Assembly: GCA_033675265.1 (NCBI GenBank)
Contig: JAUJYZ010000280.1
Span: 717,501 to 781,500, forward strand
DNA from: Actinostola sp. cb2023
Lineage: Eukaryota > Cnidaria > Anthozoa > Actiniaria > Actinostolidae
Direction: 5' to 3'
Length of the DNA stretch: 64,000 nucleotides
Below the pieces are notes generated by a model. The model was not told where the DNA came from, did not search any database, and saw nothing but the letters and a program-made list of their open reading frames with translations. The translations under genes were made by a program, and so were the position numbers. Each line of letters opens with the position of its first letter. Position 1 is the first letter of the stretch. Of the stretch, positions 21,806 to 30,809 are shown one piece after another.

Positions 21806-24800
21806 ATAAAATACAGCCAATCTGAAAGCAGAATTGTTATTGGATATTCCGACAGTATTCTATGCTTCCTTCCCATGATACAATGCAGCCGTGCTTGTTC
21901 TGATATTTTCTGTGATGTGGGATCATGTGACGCGTGGGATATTCCATGTTCTCTGATCAAACTGTTTCATGGTGTAAGATATAATAGACCAAACACGAGA
22001 AAGAGTGTTTCATCCGATATCCAAACATCATGAAGTGTGGCGAAAAACAGAGTTTTTTTAACCATGTTCGATTCGAGGTGTTTGGATATTGGATGAAGCA
22101 CTTTTTCTCATGTTTGAACTAGCTTTTAAAAAACATTATTATTTCTTGGAGAAATTCAAAGTTCAAGTTGACCAAATTGTATGCTGATTAAGATCAAACC
22201 TCCTTCACGATAGATATTTCTTTTCTTTTGTCCCGCATGATTTAATAATAATAATAATAATAATAACTTTATTAATGTCTCAAACATCTTATAGCTGGGC
22301 ACAAGTGCCCTACTAATCGGGGAGACTGAGAAATACTGTCCTATTGTGTACACAGATGTACAACTTTGATCAAAGAAACTTTGAAAGTGTTGACGGATAT
22401 GTTTGCTAAGTATATACTGTTGCCGACCGCACTTCAACATCGTAGTGTGGTTTACATAAACCCGTGAAATAGACATTAGTCTAATCCACATTACGCATAC
22501 TACACTCTAATTCCATGTGTTATTAGTTTTCTGTTTCACGGGTTTAAACCATTGTGTTTCCAGACATTTTTCCTAGACGTGAATAGAGTTTCAAATCACG
22601 TTCAAGCATAAAAAAGAAAACGAGGCAGCGTGCTCTGTCGAGTAATTATAGAAGCACGCGGGAATTGGAAGAAGACGAGAGAAGTATTCGGAAAAGCACG
22701 AGGCGTAGCTAAGTGCTTCTCGAGTCTTCTTTCAATTCACAAGTGCTTCTATAACTCGATAAACCACAGCTGCCGAGTTTTTCATTTCTTTTATAAAATA
22801 CAATTATGATTTTAAGGCAAGTTTTCAATTTTGTTCGTTACAAAAATGTTTGAATATTTGCGCGCGTGTGCTCTGTCTTCTCATAGCTAGAGTACGCGGA
22901 ATACGCATCCTTTGGCCAATCAGAGCGCGCGTTATATCATAGTTATTTTATAATGAGTTGTTCACTACCTCTAACATAGGGTAACCATACGTCATCAATC
23001 CATCTACCATAACCATCCCACATGTAAGAGCACCCAGATTTACACATAGGATCGTAGCGAGACTGCAGTTCACGTTGGATATGCATCATGAAAAAACCTG
23101 TAATAAAACGATCAAGGAATACTCCCGTTTCGAGTTTGTTTAGACATCGCTGTACTCCTTGACAAAAGACGCGTTTGCTCAGGCTTAGCCTCAATCCAGA
23201 GAATAACCCGTGCAATTAAAAATGGTTTCTATTGTCAACACTTTTTCGCGTTCTCGTCGGTATTTGTGAATAATTTACACTGAATTGAGGCGAAGCCTGA
23301 GCAAATGCGTCTTTTGTCAAGGACAGCGGTCATCGCTTAACAACTCGAAACTGGAGTATTGTGCTTCACGTAATGCATGTTATGTTATGTGGGAATTTAA
23401 AATGACGAAGAACAAATGGCCTTACTGGCCTTGACGGTGTTTCGCGAAAAACTGGTAACTAGCATGTTTCACGCGGGGAATTATCCAACTGTTTTGGGGG
23501 ATGTTTCACTTTTCATCATAGGACAACAAGCATACAATAAATATAGCGATGCTTACAATGTTGTATATAAAGTTATATACAACTAATTGCATAATTGTTG
23601 TAGTGTTGAAACTCATTAATAAATAATGGACGCTATGACCGCAAAGATGTCTGGGAAAGCAGTAAACGAGCCACGTGACATACAGATTAGAGTCATGGTC
23701 AGCAGCTTTTCCACATCGAAGAACTGTAGTTCTGTTGAACTGTACGGTGAAAACTGCAAAGATTATTGGTTTTGATGATTTGAGACTTTCGATTTCCCAT
23801 AGTTCCTTTCGGTCAAGGTTTTCATGAGTTTCAACCCGACAACGTTCACGGGAACATCCCTGAGCTTTACTGTAAGAAAAAAATGGCGTCACCTAAAAAC
23901 AGCCCCATGATTCCACGCGCGCCCTACTAGTTACCAGTTTCCGCGCAACTTCGAAAAGGCGATCGAATCGGATACTGATACGACGGTACGGTAACCGTTT
24001 AACTGCATGCAATAGATTCGTGTTCATATTAGAGGGAAACCTACGGCACGGAGCTACGGTTACGGTGCGGATCGAGGATATCTTTTTTTTTTTTTTTTAA
24101 AGACTCGAGGACATCTATTCAACCAATCACAGCGCGCAAAATCATTGCTCGGCCAATCAGAATGCTTGGACACGGCACCGTCACCGCACGGCACGAATCG
24201 TACCGTAACTACTTCCAACTCATACCAACAACGACTCTAATGTAATTGACAAACTACCTTCGTGTTGTGGCAGTGGAATGTTTATGAAAATTTCGCGCCC
24301 GTCTTGAAACTTCTTCAACAGATAATCATTCTTGGCGTGCCCACCAAGTAATCCGTCTGGCTGCATTTTTCCTTGCGAATTTCCTGGAATTGATAGCATG
24401 CTGTACTTAAAATTGTATCTACACAGATGGAATGTGGATCTACTTGAACATAGATGGAATGTGGATCTACTTGAAAAACGGACATTTAGACGGTACACAT
24501 AATCGGTAAGGACTTTTTTCTTTTTTCAAAAAAACGTTGTCGCGTAGGTCAGGTCTTCATATAGCCGCACTAAAGTCCTGGCTCAGTATTGTTCTATTGT
24601 CCGGTTCTTTGTAATTTTTTTTATACACAAAAAAACCGCAATAGCCAGGACAATTTGTGCAGCTACACGAAGACCTTGCCGTCGCATTCAAAGCAACAAG
24701 CGGACCCAACAAGCATCAAGCCACGGACCGAAATAAATGCTGGATTAATTAAGCTATTTACAACTCTGTGTCTGTTTTATTTTATAGGATTTCTTGTATT

Positions 24801-25489
24801 TGTGAATAATTTTACTTCAGGTCGAAATGAGCTTTCAGTCTGTTTTTATCAGCGGTAATTTAAATGCGAAAAGGGACTATTCAGATCGATTACCTACCTT
24901 TGATAAACCAATCAGGTGGTGGGTCCCTATAACCATCGCACAAACTATAATCCAGTACAATTTCTACTTTATACACTCCAGGGTCTGCCATGAGAAATAA
25001 CACCTCGTATTGACCGTTAGCGAGGTCGAATATCGTTGGAACTACACTTGACCGACCACGTACCATAATCCTCCACGAATCGCCTCCAAATGTTTTATTT
25101 TTACCGTCTGAAGTCTTCGTCTGGATCACGAAGCTGCTAAACTCCCCAGCGGGGTTGATGTTAAACGTCGTGATGACACTCTTGACAGCATCGGTGGCCA
25201 ACGTCTTTCTCTGTTGGTCATTGTAGCGGGACATCCATGAAATATCATGGTTGCAAGGTCTTAGTTTGGACTCGAAATCAACTCGTTCGTTCCGTACCCG
25301 ACACCAGTTCCTCATTAATTCGTCTAGTCGTTCGTCCGGCTCATTTTGAAATTTGGAATCCTTAAGATTTGCCGTCAGCAAAAAGATGAAGAAAGAGGCC
25401 AGAAATACTCGAGCTAATAGAAATGGAAGGATACTTCGATCCGCCATGTTGGACGTACGATATAACAAATGTCCGAGTAATTCTTTCAT
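20561..25489 (-). CDS. NXPE-family protein (N-terminal NXPE region plus PC-esterase domain), five exons
   Basis: Exons on the minus strand are 25489-24898, 24383-24258, 23097-22969, 21515-21028 and 20809-20561. All introns are GT-AG and the phases (1,1,1,0) agree, giving 1584 nt and 527 residues. The N-terminus carries a hydrophobic signal anchor (about residues 21-40). A second ATG at 25447 is an equally good start. The NXPE region follows and ends in a segment containing CDGYRDPP. The C-terminal PC-esterase domain has the GDSxxxR motif (GDSQADR, Ser309 by this start) and the partner D-x-x-H (DIVH, Asp491/His494), so the catalytic residues are present. Vertebrate NXPE proteins are secretory-pathway proteins, and one has been linked to sialic-acid O-acetylation. 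Substrate here unknown. Introns are loaded with repeats, and exon 3 lies between two foldback elements. Confidence 0.87.
20864..20976. repeat. 8-bp minisatellite (GCAGGGAC)n in NXPE intron 4
   Basis: About 13-14 direct copies of GGGACGCA with one interruption at the start (GGGGCAGGGGACAC). It lies between exons 5 and 4. Confidence 0.95.
21028..21515 (-). CDS. NXPE gene exon 4 (esterase core, GDSxxxR)
   Basis: Acceptor CCTTGCAG, donor GTAAGT, entering in phase 1 and leaving in phase 0. It encodes LLIYGDSQADRM and FNLGLHYLMD, the family's central blocks. Confidence 0.88.
21648..21800. repeat. (ATC)n then (TTA)n microsatellite in NXPE intron 3
   Basis: About 17 ATC triplets followed by about 30 TTA triplets. 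Confidence 0.95.
21993..22114. repeat. Foldback repeat in NXPE intron 3
   Basis: AAACACGAGAAAGAGTGTTT and TCATCCGATATCCAAACA are mirrored imperfectly at 22075-22114. Confidence 0.6.
22243..22345 (-). repeat. SINE-like repeat with (TAA)n tail, reverse orientation
   Basis: (TAA)n followed by CTTTATTAATGTCTCA and GGCACAAGTGCCCTACTAAT. Related sequence occurs at 32270-32345 and 56915-56975. Tail and orientation suggest a short retroelement inserted in antisense. Confidence 0.5.
22450..22555. repeat. Small foldback repeat in NXPE intron 3
   Basis: TGGTTTACATAAACCCGTGAAA is mirrored at 22529-22550 (TTTCACGGGTTTAAACCA). Confidence 0.6.
22610..22953. mobile_element. Foldback element, family B copy 2
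   Basis: An uninterrupted copy of the element at 3819-4420, in inverted orientation. Internal arms contain CTTCTATAACTC and GAAGCACGCGGGAATTGG. It ends about 15 bp from the donor of NXPE exon 3. Confidence 0.75.
22969..23097 (-). CDS. NXPE gene exon 3 (cysteine-rich linker)
   Basis: A 129-bp exon with acceptor TTATTACAG and donor GTAGTG. It encodes a segment with CKSGCSYMWDGYGRWID. A tryptophan- and cysteine-containing stretch at this place is usual in the family. It is bounded by foldback repeats on both sides. Confidence 0.78.
23118..23362. mobile_element. Foldback element in NXPE intron 2
   Basis: CCTTGACAAAAGACGCGTTTGCTCAGGCTT is mirrored at 23281-23322, with outer arms TACTCCCGTTTCGAGTT. 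It starts about 20 bp upstream of NXPE exon 3 (transcript sense). Confidence 0.65.
23637..23850. repeat. Dispersed repeat family C, diverged copy 3
   Basis: Shares ACCGCAA-GATG-TGGGAAA at the start and TTTCAACCCGACAACG at the end with the copies at 20120 and 29364. Confidence 0.5.
23995..24215. mobile_element. Dispersed repeat family D, copy 1, in NXPE intron 2
   Basis: Contains ATTCAACCAATCACAGCGCG and GGCCAATCAGAATGCTTGGA. The edges carry CGGTACGGTAACCG / GAATCGTACCG as imperfect inverted ends. An opposite-strand copy lies at 37350-37465. Confidence 0.65.
24258..24383 (-). CDS. NXPE gene exon 2
   Basis: A 126-bp exon with acceptor AATTCCAG and donor GTAGTT. It encodes NSQGKMQPDGLLGGHAKNDY, which follows the CDGYRDPP segment as in other family members. 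Confidence 0.78.
24898..25489 (-). CDS. NXPE gene exon 1 (signal anchor and NXPE region)
   Basis: Starts at ATG 25489 (or 25447) and ends before GTAGGT. The hydrophobic stretch ARVFLASFFIFLLT is a probable signal anchor. The rest includes an N-glycosylation site (NKT) and an immunoglobulin-like beta segment ending YEVLFLMADPGVYKVEIVL. Confidence 0.85.
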
Positions 25490-26969
25490 CTGAGTATTGA
25501 CTTCTAGCTTTATATACCAGGAGAAATATAGCTTGTCCTTTGCCGGTGAATGTGGTGAACACGTGTTCGTGTCACTTAGCTACCACCATCCAAACGGCAA
25601 ATATGTTTTGTAGTCATATTCAAATGAATCAACAATAATCCAGGGCCGTGTTGTGATATTTTAATTTCAATATAAGTTTTGGTTAAATGACAAAAAATAA
25701 AATTGGAAATTCCGTTCTACTTTAGCTCTGAAGACGCACTAGTAGTGCGAAAGCTCGGCTGTATATCGGATAACTGATGAATAAAACGTGGAATAAACAC
25801 TCTTGTTGTCATGGTTATTTCCACGTACCGTCGAAATCTTAAAATTGGAAATTCGTTTAGAAAATGAATGTACACAACATTCTCTTTGTTTTTATCTACT
25901 GAAAGGTAAAATTAGGCACAGTTCCCCTCTATTAACTATGATTTAGGCTACAGTTATCCTTTAAATAACCAGAGTAAAGCTAAATAAACTTTGTTGAACG
26001 GTAGAACAGTTGTTTTATTTGTCAATGAGATATGTGTTAAACGAATTTGTTTGAATATATTTCGGCTTCGTTTTGCTATCATCCTTTCACTGTTAGTTTG
26101 TCAAGGTATTCTAGTATAAACTTGCGCATCATTTCTGCGCATACATTTGTGTTAGGTGGGCTACCTGTGGCAAGGCTTTTCCAATATGGCGGACAGGCGG
26201 ACATAATATCAAGGGAGAATATTACTAGTTCGGTGACCTGCCCTGATTTTTACTGTAAGTGTATGTATACTAAAGCAACAAAATATCAAAAACTGAAGAC
26301 TTGATGTCATCGAGCGAATTTTTTCACTCAAATTGCGATCGTCAATGAACGTCAAAACACGCCTTATTTGCACATCCACATCAATGAAAATAGGTTTACG
26401 TATGCATCATCAAAGAAGGAGAAGAACTGCAAAGAACGAGCTTGGCGTCTCATATACAAGAATTTGAATTGGACTGGGTTTCCCAAACTTAAAAGTACAA
26501 TGTCAGTTCAAATATGTTTTCATTTTGAATGAAAATAGGTTTATATTACGCATACATCATCTAAGAAGGAGATCTAGAAGAGCATGGGAGCGAAGTTAGC
26601 ATTTACTGAAACAAGAGTTTGAGTCGTAGTGTCTTTTGAAGGGTTTCCTACTTAAATTACATTGTCAGTTCAGATATATTTTAAATCTCGATTGTGATTG
26701 GCTCAATACGACACGACGTCTTTTAAAGAGTCACGTGACGTATGTTGTAATCCCCGAATAATCCACCATTTTTTTGTTTGTATGCAGATCGTGGAAATGT
26801 TGATGATATCCCTAATGACACTTCCACCCCCAAGTGAATGGTATACTTTACACATATATATACAGACACTATGATATCTCATCTACTTGAGCTCTATCTA
26901 CTCCTGTCAAGAGCTGCAGATGCTGTTTTTTTCTTAGCGTGAGAATATTTCTCCAATAACCAAAGGGTT
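25490..26969. other. Spacer between the divergent-end NXPE and GPCR 3 genes
   Basis: The part next to 25490 should hold the NXPE promoter. It also holds a PLE-like terminal hairpin (25728) and a degenerate direct duplication of about 150 bp at 26383-26670 (word AATGAAAATAGGTTTA). No coding exon seen. Confidence 0.45.
25728..25757 (+). ncRNA. Hammerhead-like core from a Penelope-type terminus
   Basis: CTGAAGA, then stem CGCAC/GTGCG around TAGTA, then AAA fits the CUGANGA-stem II-(G)AAA half of a hammerhead core. The layout matches the terminal sequences of the Penelope-like element at 52 kb. Hammerhead motifs are known in Penelope-like element termini. The cleavage-site half was not identified, so activity is open. 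Confidence 0.35.
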
Positions 26970-28196
26970 TTAAAGCTGCTTAGCCGATTGAACGTCACAA
27001 ATGCTGTCAACCCCTTGAAAGGTCACACCCTTTTTAGTCGATGCTTCGCTATTGCTCAAGTACCTCTCACCATTTCGATTTCCTGAATCAAAAGGTTCGG
27101 AGAGTCTATTTACATTAGCGTTATTTGAGTTACTGGATGGAGGTGTGCCGTCATTGATGGGATTTTTCTCCACATTTTGCGTCAAAGCGTTGTTTCTTTT
27201 CTCCGTTTTGAAGCTCGATTTCTGTGCTTGTGAGCGTTTTTGGATGCTGAAGGTCTGCAGTGGGAAAGAGTCCTCGGAACAACGGCAGAATAAAACGCGA
27301 AGAAGTCGTACGAACGTCCTTCTCATGACCCGGTTCCTATAGGCGTAGATGACCGGGTTGACGACACTGTTGCTATAGTGCATCCACTTCACAAACCTTA
27401 CCAGCCTTAATACTCCAGGATACCCTGGAAGGCACTCAAGACAAAATGTCCCTATGACGTTGACGACAAAAAACGGCAGCCACGCGACGACAAACAGTCC
27501 TGTAATGACAGCAATAGTGACAGCTATTTTGGCTTCTTGCTGAACAGTTCGTCTTTGAGATCCCTCGGGACTGACACGAACGTCAGATGAAAACATGGCC
27601 GTCTTGAAGATCATGACATACACGACAAATATCATGATAGTAGGGACAGCGAAGCAAGTTGTCACAAGGATGACAGTGTAGATCTTCTCCCAGCGCGTGT
27701 ATTGCACAGGGAATAAAGCAGCCATGAGAAACGCGTACAGCCAAGCGGCGATGATGAGCGTGGTGTAGAACCTTGAAGAGTACGTTCTGTGGATGATGGG
27801 ACGAGTTATGGCAAGGAATCGCTCGATACTTATCGCCGTCAGTTGCAGCACCGACGCGCACCCAATGAAGATATCAGCGGTCGAGTAGAAAACTTGAAGT
27901 CCCGGGCTTGAAATACAAGTGTGGTATTGCTGACAGACTGAGAAGTATACCCACAATGGCACAGACACGAGCCCCACAAGCAAGTCACTTACTGCTAGTC
28001 CCACCAGGAAGGTGTTGGTCACTGTCTGGAGGCGAACGTTGTATCGATAGGCAGCTATGACCAGACTGTTACCGCTAATTATAGTCAAGGCTAATAAAGT
28101 GTACACCACAGTAGACCCAATTACTTCCATTTCATCATTCGGCAGAGTAGAAAATGGCTTCGCAGCAAGACTTGAATTGTTGTAATTCTGGAGCAT
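26970..28196 (-). CDS. Class A GPCR 3, melanocortin/adenosine-type
   Basis: Single-coding-exon receptor of 408 residues starting at ATG 28196. The short N-terminus has N-glycosylation sites around YNNSS. Landmarks are GNSLVIAAY in helix 1, LAVSD in helix 2, ERF in place of DRY, AWLYA in helix 4, AWLPFF in helix 6 and NPVIYA in helix 7. The second extracellular loop is short and cysteine-free. Loop 3 contains FCLEC. The cytoplasmic tail is about 110 residues, longer than in the other two receptors, rich in Ser/Asn and with a cysteine pair (FCRC) after helix 8. It is in opposite orientation to GPCRs 1 and 2. No breaks in the frame. Confidence 0.93.
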   Translation of the reverse strand: MLQNYNNSSLAAKPFSTLPNDEMEVIGSTVVYTLLALTIISGNSLVIAAYRYNVRLQTVTNTFLVGLAVSDLLVGLVSVPLWVYFSVCQQYHTCISSPGLQVFYSTADIFIGCASVLQLTAISIERFLAITRPIIHRTYSSRFYTTLIIAAWLYAFLMAALFPVQYTRWEKIYTVILVTTCFAVPTIMIFVVYVMIFKTAMFSSDVRVSPEGSQRRTVQQEAKIAVTIAVITGLFVVAWLPFFVVNVIGTFCLECLPGYPGVLRLVRFVKWMHYSNSVVNPVIYAYRNRVMRRTFVRLLRVLFCRCSEDSFPLQTFSIQKRSQAQKSSFKTEKRNNALTQNVEKNPINDGTPPSSNSNNANVNRLSEPFDSGNRNGERYLSNSEASTKKGVTFQGVDSICDVQSAKQL

Positions 28197-28222
28197 CTTG
28201 AGTATATGGACGGTTCCTGTAT
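28197..28222 (-). promoter_or_regulatory. 5' UTR of GPCR 3 coding exon, with candidate splice acceptor
   Basis: On the minus strand the sequence CCACGCAG just upstream of 28222 fits a splice acceptor that would place 26 nt of 5' UTR before the ATG. Confidence 0.35.
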
Positions 28223-28760
28223 CTGCGTGGGACGAAAGAGAGAGGTTATTTTGCGTGTAAGAGTTTTCCTATTTGGCTTACAAAGCTGTAAATCCCATAT
28301 TCAAATTAAAAGGAATAATTTGTTTTAAATGTCAACAAAGCATTGTCGATGCACGAACGGGGCAAGACATTAAAAATAATGACTTCGTTTCAGTCACTCA
28401 AGCCACGTACATCTGTTTCTGATTCGTATAATATAAATGAGTCCTTTTCTCTATAGCTGAATGCGTACTTAAAAGGAATTGAAATCAGTGATACCTGTTA
28501 ATTTCAATGACTCGGATAGTCTTTCTAGAATTGTGGTCGGAGCAAGTGTAAATAAATCTCATTTTAAGAACATTTTGATTACCATGTAATGATAAGCCAA
28601 GCGCTGCTTGATGTGAAAACTTTAAAACTTTTAACAAAAGGGGAACTAAAACTCCTTGATAAAAACAAAAAACAAATATAGATTTTCCAAAAGATATGAT
28701 AACTGATAACTAATGGAGAAGAAAAAGAACCATGTGTTACACTCGTAAAAAGTTCTATAC

Positions 28761-28898
28761 CTGCTGAAAGCGTCCATTCTTAATCCGAGTCTAATGGAAC
28801 TACGTTATGTTGATTGTGTTCAAGATGCTACGCAGACGATGACATGTGAAAAGCACCAAGATTTGACTTTCAGCAAAAAGCCCATCAAGTGCTTATAA
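28761..28898 (-). promoter_or_regulatory. Candidate promoter and noncoding first exon of GPCR 3
   Basis: On the minus strand a TTATAA box (28898-28893) is followed about 30 bp later by a segment ending at 28761 in AGCAG|GTATAG, a usable splice donor. With the acceptor at 28223 this makes a 5' UTR exon and a 540-bp intron. Inferred from motif spacing only. Confidence 0.3.
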
Positions 28899-30669
28899 GG
28901 CGAGCCTGGAAGCGAACATCGTTTCTTAATGACGAAAGTTTGCCTTTACGACAGGCGGCAAAGCTGCCACTAATTGATCGACGCGCGATGTCTGAATCAG
29001 CCAATCAAATCACGAGTTTGTCCATCGTTAGCAGCTGTGGCAAACATTGGGTATTTCCAGTATCAGGTCAGGAAAATATAATTTACAATACAAAAATACC
29101 GGTATAGTTTTTTAATTGGTTAATGTTTGCCTTGGCGACAAGCTGCAAAGCTGACAAGCATTGAATGGAGAGCCAATCAGATTGCGTAAATACATTTAAA
29201 AGGTGGATTCTAATATCAATTATGTCAGAGGAGTTCGGTTCACCAAGCTAGAAACCAAAGAAACAACTGCAGCTTTTCATTGGTTGAAATCTCAATGACG
29301 TGTATGTCTTTGAGAACCAATCAGATCGCGAGTTGACTGTTCGCTTGTATGTAGCTCAGATATAGCTAATTGCATAAGGATGGATGGGAAATCAGTTCAT
29401 GAGCCACATTGCAAGCAGATATATTCAATGTCCTCGCATTTTTGAATATATAATTATGAGCTATTTAACTAAGATCCTACAAGTCTGGATAAAAAGGTCG
29501 ATGATTTGACGATGTTATTTGAGTGTTTTAATTTCCCAGAATTCCTTTTGGTCATAGCTTTCATGATTTTCAACCCGACAACGATTATGCAGTTAGCTAT
29601 ATCAGACCTATTTTTTATCGGAGACACATTACGTACAGCAGTTTGTTATTGTTTTGAAAAGCCATCATTGTAATAATGAACGTCTTGAATAGTCATCAAG
29701 GGGCGGAATCGACGACGGAATCGACGACGATCACGTCAGAGAAACAGTACCTATAATTACAAAATTCAACAACTTGTATGATTGTATGAAATGAGCTCGA
29801 GCGATCGGTGCTAAACTACAACGTGAACTGCCTATGTTTGACGATGCAAATGATCGAGAATTAACTAGGACGTCAGTTCGTACCTCTTGCAGCTTACAAT
29901 GATTTGTATTCTCTTGCATGCAGTGAATCTCTTGTGAAAATAATTTATTTATTTATTTATTTTTCGCTAATATCAAAATCATCGCATTGAAGTGTTATTA
30001 TTTTTGCTTCGAATACACAGCGCTCTCTTTAATAAGCCATACAACTAATGATATATATCACGTTCTTAACAGTATTTAACGAAACAGTTTACAGTCGGAT
30101 TATGGTGGATTTCCATACGTTCATATCCCACTGTGTTATTCTATTTACTGAACGGAAATAAAACAAATATGACGGAAAAGGACCATATTCTAGTTCTTTA
30201 TTGGACTAGCTCGTAAAACATTCATCGAACTGATCGGCGTAGCAATATCAGTGTATACATTTGAGACTGGACGGAGCGGAGAGAAAATCTGAGCAAACAA
30301 ACAAATCAACAAACAAATCTAAAAATCCCTAGACGTACTAGTATATATATATTATTTTTTGTTGTTGTTGTTGATAACTGGTAACATGTACCTGTGCTAA
30401 TACAACGTATTGTGAGTTATGATTATTGCCGGAAGCTCGTTAGCCGAGCTCGATTCTTTCTGTTAAAGTAAATATTTGTTAGTTTTATTTATTATTGCCG
30501 AAAACATACAGCAGAGAGATATTGGTGTCCACTAGTTTCTTTCTGTTGTCTCAAAAGAAAATAAATATTGCAAATAATAACATTACAAACCACACATCAA
30601 CAGTCTTGTAGATTGTGCTATTTTGTGAAAGTGCTTGCAAAGTGTTTGTGCGAAATTTGACTTTAATAC
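28899..30669. other. Spacer with dispersed repeat
   Basis: Holds repeat family C copy 2 (29364-29606). The rest is AT-rich and without recognised genes. Confidence 0.45.
29364..29606. mobile_element. Dispersed repeat family C, copy 2 (MITE-like)
   Basis: High-identity copy of 20120-20356. Its ends TATAGCTAATTGCAT and ATGCAGTTAGCTATA are inverted repeats. Confidence 0.7.
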
Positions 30670-30678
30670 GAGTAACAC

Positions 30679-30800
30679 TAGCCTGCGAATACAGCCGCTT
30701 TTTGGCGGTCGCGCCACAGGGTCTCTCTCTTTTTCTCTCTCTCTCTTTGCGGGAGACCCCTGTGGCGCGACCGCCAAAAATCGAGTGTATTCGCAGGCTA
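30679..30800. mobile_element. 122-bp MITE with 9-bp target duplication
   Basis: TAGCCTGCGAATACA...TGTATTCGCAGGCTA foldback with CGGTCGCGCCACAGGG in both arms around a CT-rich loop. It is flanked by direct GAGTAACAC at 30670-30678 and 30801-30809. A 9-bp duplication suggests a Mutator-type transposase. Confidence 0.85.
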
Positions 30801-30809
30801 GAGTAACAC

